This document shows, one piece after another, positions 1 to 5,692 of a stretch of 11,977 nt of DNA. Within the stretch, counting starts at the first letter, position 1; every line of letters begins with the position of its first letter. Source of the stretch: Holophagaceae bacterium UBA692 (GTDB lineage Bacteria > Acidobacteriota > Holophagae > Holophagales > Holophagaceae). Position numbers and translations under genes: made by a program. The notes under the pieces are model-generated. The model saw nothing but the letters and a program-made list of their open reading frames with translations, was not told the DNA's origin and ran no database searches. The DNA is taken from contig DBMS01000238.1 of assembly GCA_002297665.1 (NCBI GenBank), positions 198-12,174 on the forward strand, given 5' to 3'.

Positions 1-1763
1 AGGTCGAGGGTGTTGCGGGTGGCGGTCTCGAAGGTGCGGATGCCCCGCTCGCACAGCACCACCCGCTGGTTGCCGCCGTGGAGGATGTACTCGGCGGCAA
101 GCAGCAGCTCCTTCACCGTGGCGCTCATGCCGCGCTTGAGGAGGATGGGCTTGTCCAGCTTGCCCAGCTCCTTGAGCAGGGCGAAGTTGTGCATGTTGCG
201 GGCGCCCACCTGGAGCATGTCGGCCCTGCTGGAGACCGGGAGGATGTCCTCGATGGTGAGGATCTCGGTGACGATGGGCATCTCGCACTCCCGGCCGGCC
301 TCCTCCAGGTAGCGCAGGCCCTCGAGGCCCAGGCCCTGGAAGGCGTAGGGGGAGGTGCGCGGCTTGAAGGCGCCGCCCCGGAGGATGGTCGCGCCCGCGG
401 CGCGCACCATGCGGGCGCCGTCCAGGATCTGCTGGCGGCTCTCCACGGCGCAGGGACCGGACATGAGCACGAAGTGCCCCTCGCCGATGGGGACGTTGCC
501 GATCTTGAAGGTGGCGCGGGCGGGGCTGGCGGCGGGGGCAAGTCCGGCGGCGGGGGCCTCGCAGGAGAGGACGGGGGGCGGCGCGGGGGCGGCCCCGGGG
601 TCCAGGTGGGCCTCCTGGCCGCGGGTGCGACGGGGGTAGGTGCCCAGGATCCGCAGATGGTTGCAGGCGCCCCGCAGCTCCTTGAGGGCCCCCGCCAGGG
701 CGGGGGCCTCCTGGTGCCCCTCCACGTCCACGAAGAAGAGGTACTCCCAGGGCGTGTCGGGCAGGGGCCGGCTCTCGATGCGGGTGAGGTTCGCGCCCGC
801 CTGGGCGAAGATCCCCAGGGCCTTGGAGAGCGTGCCCTCGTGGTGGTTCAGGCGGAAGACGAGGGACGTCTTGCCGGGCACCCGCGGGTCGGGCACCTCG
901 GGCGCCCGGGACAGCAGCAGGAACCGGGTCTCGTTGTGCTCCTGGTCGGCGATGCGGGTGGCCAGGACGTCCAGGCCCCGGGCCCGGGCGGCTTCCTCCG
1001 AGCAGATGGCCCCCACGTTCCGGGCGCCCTCCTCCAGGAGCGATTCGGCGGCGCCCGCGGTGTCGAACCAGGGCTGGCGGGCGACGTCGTCCAGGGCCCG
1101 CAGGAAGCCCTCGCACTGGGTGAGGGCGGCGGGGTGGCTGCGCACCACGCGGATCTCCTCCAGGGTCGTGCCCGGCTTGGCGGCCAGCACGTGGTCCACG
1201 TCCCACACCTCCTCGTCCACGATGTGCAGGAGGTTGTCGATGAGCAGCCGGTTCACGTCCGCGATGGAGCCGCCGATGCTGTTCTCGATGGGCAGGAAGC
1301 CGTAGTCGATGGCCCCGTTCTGCAACGCCTCCACCACGTCCAGGAACATGGGGTGCCCGATGAGCTCGCTGCCCTGGGCGCTGCGGGTGGCCAGGAGGTG
1401 GGCGGCCGCCGCCGAGCTGTAGGAGCCCGGCACGCCCTGGTAGCCCACCTTCACCTTGCGGGCGCGGGAGGCGCCGCCTTCCACCAGGGGTTCCTGGAGG
1501 CGCCGGGAGTGGCTGAGGATCTCCTTGAGGATCCTGCGGGCGAAGGGGGCGGAGAGGCCCAGGTCCTCGGCGTCCCGGATCCAGGCCGAGAGCACGTCGC
1601 GCTCCCGGTCGTTGTCCATGACGGGCAGTTCCCCTCCCTCGGCCTTGGCGCCCGCCACCGCGCGCACCGCGTCGAAGCGGCGCGCCAGGAGGCGGATGAG
1701 TTCGCGGTCGGTCTCGTCGATCTCCCTGCGGGCGGCGCCGAGGGTCTCAAGGCTGGGGTTCAT
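1..1763 (-). CDS. Chorismate mutase / prephenate dehydratase / ACT / DAHP synthase fusion (3' end beyond window)
   Basis: An uninterrupted 587-codon reading frame runs off the left edge. Residues about 8-92 look like an AroQ-type chorismate mutase (RREIDETDRELIRLLARR, then DRERDVL and a terminal SRRLQ). Residues 105-285 are prephenate dehydratase, with GYQGVPGSYSS, GFLPIENSIGGS and the catalytic-type TRF at 279-281. Residues 298-375 form an ACT domain with HHEGTLSKAL and ESRP (330-333), the Phe-binding signatures of PheA. An Ala/Pro-rich linker (about 380-418) leads to a type I-beta DAHP synthase with SGPCAVES, RGGAFKPRTSPYAFQGLG, LQVGARNMHNFALLKELGK and CERGIRTFE. The predicted cytosolic protein would catalyse the first shikimate step plus chorismate to prephenate to phenylpyruvate. 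The start is supported by AGGAG six bases upstream of ATG. Translation is controlled from an upstream attenuator. The C-terminal end of the synthase domain lies outside the window. Domain identities are clear; that each domain is active is inferred. Confidence 0.95.
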   Translation of the reverse strand, partial: MNPSLETLGAARREIDETDRELIRLLARRFDAVRAVAGAKAEGGELPVMDNDRERDVLSAWIRDAEDLGLSAPFARRILKEILSHSRRLQEPLVEGGASRARKVKVGYQGVPGSYSSAAAAHLLATRSAQGSELIGHPMFLDVVEALQNGAIDYGFLPIENSIGGSIADVNRLLIDNLLHIVDEEVWDVDHVLAAKPGTTLEEIRVVRSHPAALTQCEGFLRALDDVARQPWFDTAGAAESLLEEGARNVGAICSEEAARARGLDVLATRIADQEHNETRFLLLSRAPEVPDPRVPGKTSLVFRLNHHEGTLSKALGIFAQAGANLTRIESRPLPDTPWEYLFFVDVEGHQEAPALAGALKELRGACNHLRILGTYPRRTRGQEAHLDPGAAPAPPPVLSCEAPAAGLAPAASPARATFKIGNVPIGEGHFVLMSGPCAVESRQQILDGARMVRAAGATILRGGAFKPRTSPYAFQGLGLEGLRYLEEAGRECEMPIVTEILTIEDILPVSSRADMLQVGARNMHNFALLKELGKLDKPILLKRGMSATVKELLLAAEYILHGGNQRVVLCERGIRTFETATRNTLD

Positions 1764-1800
1764 GGGGTTCTCCTGGGGTGTCCGCCCTTCCCGGCAACGG

Positions 1801-1834
1801 AAAAACCCGTCCGCCAGGTCATGGGGGACGGGTT
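1801..1834 (-). terminator. Rho-independent attenuator terminator before the aromatic fusion gene
   Basis: Read on the minus strand, CCCGTCC and GGACGGG form a perfect 7-bp stem around a 13-base loop. The stem is extended by two A-T pairs and followed by TTTTT. It lies 20 bases after the leader peptide stop codon and about 40 bases before the fusion gene start, so it sits between promoter and structural gene, where an attenuator terminator belongs rather than an end-of-operon terminator. Confidence 0.88.
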
Positions 1835-1889
1835 CGAAAGGGCGCGGGAGCTTCTATCTGCTAAGGCTCCATGCCTCGACCGGTCCTCC
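1823..1889 (-). promoter_or_regulatory. Candidate antiterminator pairing
   Basis: By hand, the minus-strand segment GGAGGACCGGTCGAGG (1889 to 1874) can pair with CCTTTCGAACCCGTCCCCC (1841 to 1823). That gives about 14 pairs interrupted by one mismatch and several small bulges. It would consume the whole 5' arm of the terminator (1826-1832) and touch the base of the Tyr-codon hairpin. It would be exposed when a ribosome stalls at the Tyr codons and covered when the ribosome reaches the stop codon. The pairing is imperfect and no energy was computed, so this is tentative. Confidence 0.35.
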
Positions 1890-1955
1890 GCCGCCGCCGT
1901 AATAATAACGGCGGGCGGCGGGGGTAAAGGTGAAGGTCGCGGAAGAGGTGGTCAT
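1854..1955 (-). CDS. Aromatic leader peptide, 33 residues, with Tyr-Tyr-Tyr and two Phe
   Basis: A short ORF lies between the GH31 gene and the aromatic fusion gene. Its peptide begins MTTSSA, contains TFTFTPAARRYYYGGGGG (residues 7-24) and ends WSLSR before TAG. Three consecutive Tyr codons (TAT TAT TAC, positions 1899-1907) and Phe at residues 8 and 10 are just the end products of the downstream pathway. This resembles the pheL, trpL and hisL leaders, whose control codons match the regulated amino acid. A hairpin loop coincides with the Tyr codons and a U-tailed terminator follows 20 bases after the stop. A weak ribosome site (GCAGG) precedes the ATG. An in-frame ATG at 1985 would add ten residues but falls within the predicted promoter spacer. 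The peptide itself probably has no function beyond ribosome stalling. Confidence 0.85.
   Translation of the reverse strand: MTTSSATFTFTPAARRYYYGGGGGPVEAWSLSR
1888..1921 (-). promoter_or_regulatory. Leader RNA pause hairpin with the Tyr codons as its loop
   Basis: On the minus strand CCGCCGCCCGCCGT (1921 to 1908) pairs with ACGGCGGCGGCGG (1900 to 1888), 13 bp with one bulged C. The 7-base loop TATTATT, plus the closing T-A pair, is made of the three Tyr codons of the leader peptide. This is the place expected for the 1:2 pause hairpin of an attenuator: a ribosome stalled on the Tyr codons would prevent or melt it. The pairing is read directly; the role is inferred from the attenuation model. 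Confidence 0.75.
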
Positions 1956-1975
1956 GGTCCTGCTCTTGGGGATGG

Positions 1976-2004
1976 ATTGGACCATGAACCGGGCCCTTTG
2001 CCAA
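1976..2004 (-). promoter_or_regulatory. Predicted sigma-70-type promoter for the leader and aromatic fusion gene
   Basis: Minus strand TTGGCA (2004-1999; 5 of 6 to TTGACA), a 17-base spacer, then TCCAAT (1981-1976; 4 of 6 to TATAAT). It begins only five bases after the GH31 stop codon and would start transcription near 1969, about 14 bases before the leader ATG. Its position explains how the attenuated leader can be transcribed independently of the upstream glucosidase gene. The -35 element overlaps a 5-bp CCCTT/AAGGG hairpin. Confidence 0.5.
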
Positions 2005-2008
2005 GGGT

Positions 2009-4129
2009 TCAAAACGGCCCCTCCCAGCAGAAGGCCCGCAAGCCGGTGGGCAGCAACCGTTCGATGGCGAGGTTCGCGGCCGGCCTGGGGCGGCGGCCCT
2101 GGGTGCTGAGGATCTTGAGATCCACAATGTCTCCCCGCAGCTCGGCCTGGTAGGTGACGAGGCGGAAGTCCCCGTTGCGGTAACCGAAGCCGTCGCCCGC
2201 GTCGTGGTAGAGGCGGCCCTGGGCGCGGCCTTCCGGGCCGGGCGTCACCAGGAGGGCGGTGGCCCCTTCCGGCGCCTCGGCGGTGCACATGGCCTCGGGC
2301 CCCAGGGGGACGATGCTGCCGCCCCGGGCGAAAAGCCGCGCCTGGTGGCGGTCCTCCAGGTCCCCCTCCACCAGGGAAAGGGGATGCCAGGGGCCCCGGG
2401 GCCGCGGCGCGCCCCGGGTTCCGGGCGGCACAACGAGGAGGTCGCCGCCCACCATGAAGCAGCGCTCCTCGGCGCGCAGGTCGGGGTTGGCGGGGTCGGC
2501 CAGGAACAGGGGCCGCATGACGGGCAGGCCCGTGGCGGCGGCCTCCTGGAAACAGGTGTAGAGGTAGGGCAGGAGCCGGTACCGGCGCAGCAGGGCGATG
2601 CGCGCGGTGCGCTCCACGGCGGACCCGAAGGCCCAGGGCTCCTTCCTGCGGGTGCCCTTGTCGGAATGGCCCCGGCAGAAGGGGAAGAAGGCCCCGGTGC
2701 CCACCCACCGCGCCCAGAGGGACGAGGTGGGATCCCCCACGAAGCCGCCCAGGTCCGGGCCATTGAAGGGCTGGCCCGACAGGCCCAGGGTCAGGCTCAT
2801 GGGCGTGGCCAGCTTGTAGTCGCCTTCGGTGGAGTAGTTGTCCCCGGTCCAGGTGGCCGCATAGCGCTGGCCGCCCAGGAAGTTCGAGCGGGTAAGGATG
2901 AAGGGGCGCCGGTCCGGGCGGGCACCCAGGAGCCCCTCCCGGGTGGCCCGCACCATGAGCATGCCGTAGAGGTTGTGGTACTGCAGGTGGGAACCCGGCC
3001 AGAGCCCGCCTCCGCCCGCGTGGCGCGCGGTCTCGGGCAGGGTCAGGTCGGGGCCGTCGAAGATGGAGGGCTCGTTCATGTCGTTCCAGAGGCCGGCCAC
3101 GCCGGCTTCCAGCAGGGGGGGGTGCAGGTCCGCCCACCACGCCCGAACCCGGGGGGAGGTGAAGTCCGGGAACACGCAGGAACTGGCCCACACCTTGCCC
3201 CGGAACACGCGCCCGGCCTGGGTGGTCACCCAGACCCGGGCCCGGGTGCCCGAGTCGAACACCGGGTACCCGGGCTCGGCGCGAACCCCCGGGTTGACGG
3301 TGACCACCAGCCGGAAGCCCATCTCCCGCAGGTCGGCCGAGAGCCGCGCGGGATCGGGGAAGCCCTGGGGGTCGAAGGTGAAGACGCGGAACCCGTCCAT
3401 GTAGTCGATGTCCAGCCACAGGGCGTCGCAGGGGATCCGCCGCTCCCGGAACTCCCGGGCCACCTCGCGCAGGCGCGATTCGGGCACGTAGGAGTAGCGG
3501 CACTGGTGGTAGCCCAGGGCCCACCTGGGAGGCAGCTCCATGCGCCCGGTGAGGTCGCCCAGGGACCGCAGCACCTCCGCGGGCGTGCCGCCCCGGAGGA
3601 TGACCACGGGCAGGGCCGGGCCCTGGCTGGTGCAGACGATCTCGGCGCCGCACTCCAGTTCCGCCTTCCAGCTGGTGTCGAAGATGACCCCGAAGGCCGA
3701 TCCGTTGGGGCGCACCGCCAGCACCCAGGGATGGCTCTGGTAGAGGCGCCGGCCCTCGTCCTTGGTGTAGCCCGGGTAGCCGCTGTTCCAGAGGATGACG
3801 GTCCTCCCGTTGCGCCGGAGGGGCCCGGCCACCTCCCCGGTGCCGTAGAGGTCCGTGCCCGGGTCCAGGGGGATGGACGCCCGGAAGCGGCCCATGGCGA
3901 TGCCGAAGCGGGGCCAGGGGCCCCAGTCCGGGGGCAGGGGGCCGGTGATGGAAAGGGGCCTCGTGAAGCTGGGGGAGGGGGGCAGGGACCCCGGCTCGAG
4001 CCCCTCGGGCAGGAAGAGGGCCGCCCCCGGGGCCAGTTCGCCGCAGGCGCCCACGGAGAGGTTGCCGTGGGTGCGGAAGTGGGCGAGGAGCAGGTCGATG
4101 AGGATGGGGAAACGGCGGCTGGCTTTCAT
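2009..4129 (-). CDS. GH31 family alpha-glucosidase
   Basis: A 706-residue glycoside hydrolase family 31 protein, normal length for the family. The N-terminal beta-sandwich region (about 1-200) precedes a (beta/alpha)8 barrel. The barrel contains DALWLDIDYMDG (235-246), the nucleophile motif WNDMNEP (Asp350), TWTGDN with the expected acid/base Asp430, and FFPFCRGHSD (481-490). C-terminal beta domains follow from about 540. GH31 enzymes with these motifs hydrolyse terminal alpha-linked glucose from maltose-like or isomalto-oligosaccharides; exact linkage cannot be read here. No signal peptide is visible (MKASRRFPILIDLLLAHF has an internal Asp), so a cytoplasmic location is likely. No strong Shine-Dalgarno precedes the ATG, only GGCAG. 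It is divergent from the DUF4442 gene, with 57 bases between. The aromatic leader promoter starts just after its stop. Confidence 0.94.
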   Translation of the reverse strand: MKASRRFPILIDLLLAHFRTHGNLSVGACGELAPGAALFLPEGLEPGSLPPSPSFTRPLSITGPLPPDWGPWPRFGIAMGRFRASIPLDPGTDLYGTGEVAGPLRRNGRTVILWNSGYPGYTKDEGRRLYQSHPWVLAVRPNGSAFGVIFDTSWKAELECGAEIVCTSQGPALPVVILRGGTPAEVLRSLGDLTGRMELPPRWALGYHQCRYSYVPESRLREVAREFRERRIPCDALWLDIDYMDGFRVFTFDPQGFPDPARLSADLREMGFRLVVTVNPGVRAEPGYPVFDSGTRARVWVTTQAGRVFRGKVWASSCVFPDFTSPRVRAWWADLHPPLLEAGVAGLWNDMNEPSIFDGPDLTLPETARHAGGGGLWPGSHLQYHNLYGMLMVRATREGLLGARPDRRPFILTRSNFLGGQRYAATWTGDNYSTEGDYKLATPMSLTLGLSGQPFNGPDLGGFVGDPTSSLWARWVGTGAFFPFCRGHSDKGTRRKEPWAFGSAVERTARIALLRRYRLLPYLYTCFQEAAATGLPVMRPLFLADPANPDLRAEERCFMVGGDLLVVPPGTRGAPRPRGPWHPLSLVEGDLEDRHQARLFARGGSIVPLGPEAMCTAEAPEGATALLVTPGPEGRAQGRLYHDAGDGFGYRNGDFRLVTYQAELRGDIVDLKILSTQGRRPRPAANLAIERLLPTGLRAFCWEGPF

Positions 4130-4146
4130 CGTGCTGCCAGGGATGG

Positions 4147-4169
4147 CCGGAACTGGACGGAGGTTCCGG
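4147..4169. repeat. Inverted repeat, possible operator between divergent genes
   Basis: CCGGAAC (4147-4153) and GTTCCGG (4163-4169) are perfect 7-bp inverted half-sites with nine bases between and centres 16 bases apart. It lies in the 57-base gap between the divergent GH31 and DUF4442 genes and overlaps the predicted -35 element of the latter. That geometry fits a dimeric repressor site, but no regulator gene is adjacent. Confidence 0.4.
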
Positions 4170-4181
4170 AAACCCTATGCT
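4154..4181 (+). promoter_or_regulatory. Possible promoter giving a near-leaderless DUF4442 transcript
   Basis: TGGACG (4154-4159, 4 of 6), 16-base spacer, TATGCT (4176-4181, 4 of 6). The start point would fall at about 4187-4188, essentially on the ATG at 4187. No Shine-Dalgarno lies at normal distance; GGAGG at 4159-4163 is over 20 bases away. These facts together suggest a leaderless message, but both boxes are weak. Confidence 0.3.
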
Positions 4182-4186
4182 GGGCC

Positions 4187-4678
4187 ATGGCCACCCTCGC
4201 GCTCCTCCGCCGCACCTTCGCCCTGCGTCTCCTGGGCTGGGCCCGCATCCCGCTCCTGGCTTCGGTGCGCCCGGCCATCGAAGCGCTGGACGCCGAGCGC
4301 TGCGTCGTGCGGGTGCCCCTGCGGCGCTGGACGCGGAACCACCTGGGCTCCATGTACTTCGGCGCCATGGCCATCGGCGCCGACTGCGCCGGGGGGCTGC
4401 TGGCGGTGGAGCGGATCCGGTCGCGGAAGGCCGGGCTCACCCTCGTGTTCAAGTCCTTCGAGGCGCGGTTCCTCAAGCGGCCCGAGGCGGACGTGCGCTT
4501 CATCTGCGAGGACGGCGCGCTCATCGGCGAACTGGTGGAGAAGGTCCTGGCCACCGGCGAGCGGCAGACCGCGCCCGTGCGGGTGCGGGCCGCGGTGGAG
4601 GCGCCCTCCGGGCTGGAAACCGTGGCGGAATTCACCCTGGAGCTCAGCCTGAAAAAAACGGGAAAGGCCGTGCTGTAG
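4187..4678 (+). CDS. DUF4442 hotdog-fold protein (thioesterase-like)
   Basis: A 163-residue protein with the DUF4442 hallmark segment NHLGSMYFGAMAIGAD at 51-66, followed by ACGG-type helix residues and a beta-rich C-terminal half (FKSFEARFLKRPEADVRF, residues 88-105). DUF4442 proteins adopt the hotdog fold of PaaI/YiiD-like acyl-CoA thioesterases. The conserved Asn-His-x-Gly and Phe-Gly are the putative substrate-site residues. Enzymatic activity in this family is mostly inferred. Length matches the family (about 140-170). No signal peptide, so cytosolic. An upstream ATG at 4177 is out of frame. The next gene starts 33 bases downstream on the same strand with its own Shine-Dalgarno, so the two may be co-transcribed. 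Confidence 0.85.
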   Translation: MATLALLRRTFALRLLGWARIPLLASVRPAIEALDAERCVVRVPLRRWTRNHLGSMYFGAMAIGADCAGGLLAVERIRSRKAGLTLVFKSFEARFLKRPEADVRFICEDGALIGELVEKVLATGERQTAPVRVRAAVEAPSGLETVAEFTLELSLKKTGKAVL

Positions 4679-4711
4679 CCCTATATTGGGGGGTCCCCAT
4701 GGAGGTCTCCC

Positions 4712-5692
4712 ATGCCCAAGGGCGCCTGGATCCTTCGCGAGCCCCTCACCGTCCTGGATTCCGTGGACGAGCCGTACCTGGAGACGGCCCTGGCCGCCCT
4801 GGGCGACCACGAGATCCTCCTGCAATATGCCCCCGCCACCCCGGACCTGCGGGTCTTCCTGGACGGCAACGCCGTCTTCGAGCTGGGCCAGGCCTCGCCC
4901 TCCGGCGCCTGGTTCAAGGTGTGCCGGGAACTGGGCTACGAGCCCGAGGCGCACTGGGACCTGGACCCGGCCCTCATCCTCTTCCGCCAGGTCGTTCCCG
5001 TCCTCGCCCGGGATTGGCACGAGAACCCCTTGCCGCTCAATGACCTGGGCCTCCCCGAGGGGGTCGTGTGCCTGGCCACGGTACAGGCGGCCTGGGAGTC
5101 GGCCGTCACCGGCCTGTTCGGCCGGAACGACGCCCCCTCCCGGCAGGTGGCCGCCTGTCTGGAGGGGCTGCCCCTGCGGGCCGTGGTCTTCCACGACGAC
5201 CCCTCCCGCCGGGAGGACTTCGTGGGCACGGGGGTGGACGAGCCCCTCCTGGGCGTCTACCTGCACCTGGGCGCCTCCCGGAGCCGCCGGGTGACCCTGT
5301 CCAAGGCCACGGTGGTGGCCACGGGCGGCCTGAAGATGAGTCCCTGGGCCCTGGGCGGCGAGTGGACCGAGGACGGCCGCGACTACCGCGGCACCCTCCG
5401 CCCCGAGGCCTTCCTGTGGGCCGCGGGCCTGGGCCGCGAGGTTCCGCCCGGCTTCGAGCCGGCATTCCAGGAGGCCCTGAAGTCGGTGCTGGCCCTGGTG
5501 GACCCGGCGGTGGACGCCTACCGCAGGGCCTGGCCCGCGGGCGTGGTGTGGCACCGGGACCCCTTCGCCCGCTACCTCAACCACATGATCGTGGACGTGC
5601 GCATGGAGGGCGGCCAGGCCCTGCTCATCCTGGACGACGGCACGGACATCGCCGTGGCCGGCCTCAAGAGCGGGTCGGTGTGCGTGCCTTAG
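4712..5692 (+). CDS. Unrecognised 326-residue cytosolic protein
   Basis: I do not recognise the family. It begins MPKGAWILREPLTVLDSVDE and ends LKSGSVCVP. There is no signal peptide, membrane segment, nucleotide-binding loop or metal-binding cluster. An acidic N-terminal part (1-110) with DLDPALILFRQVVPVLARDWHEN is followed by a middle section with GLPLRAVVFHDDP and GVYLHLGASRSRRVTL. The C-terminal half contains EAFLWAAGLGREVPPGFEPAF and a final beta-like DGTDIAVAGLKSG. It is well composed, of uniform codon use with its neighbours and preceded by GGAGGT seven bases before the ATG, so it is very likely a real gene. It follows DUF4442 by 33 bases; a shared transcript is plausible. A TATATT at 4682-4687 could also serve as a private -10 box. 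Its stop codon is immediately followed by the stop of the convergent dehydrogenase gene. Confidence 0.85.
   Translation: MPKGAWILREPLTVLDSVDEPYLETALAALGDHEILLQYAPATPDLRVFLDGNAVFELGQASPSGAWFKVCRELGYEPEAHWDLDPALILFRQVVPVLARDWHENPLPLNDLGLPEGVVCLATVQAAWESAVTGLFGRNDAPSRQVAACLEGLPLRAVVFHDDPSRREDFVGTGVDEPLLGVYLHLGASRSRRVTLSKATVVATGGLKMSPWALGGEWTEDGRDYRGTLRPEAFLWAAGLGREVPPGFEPAFQEALKSVLALVDPAVDAYRRAWPAGVVWHRDPFARYLNHMIVDVRMEGGQALLILDDGTDIAVAGLKSGSVCVP

Noticed and set aside
78..4678. Very long plus-strand open frames (about 690 and 820 codons) opposite the aromatic fusion and GH31 genes
   Set aside because: They are antisense to proteins with unmistakable family motifs, have low-complexity Gly/Ala/Pro/Arg composition, and arise because high GC removes stop codons. 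Only the end of the second, from 4187, is a real gene (DUF4442).
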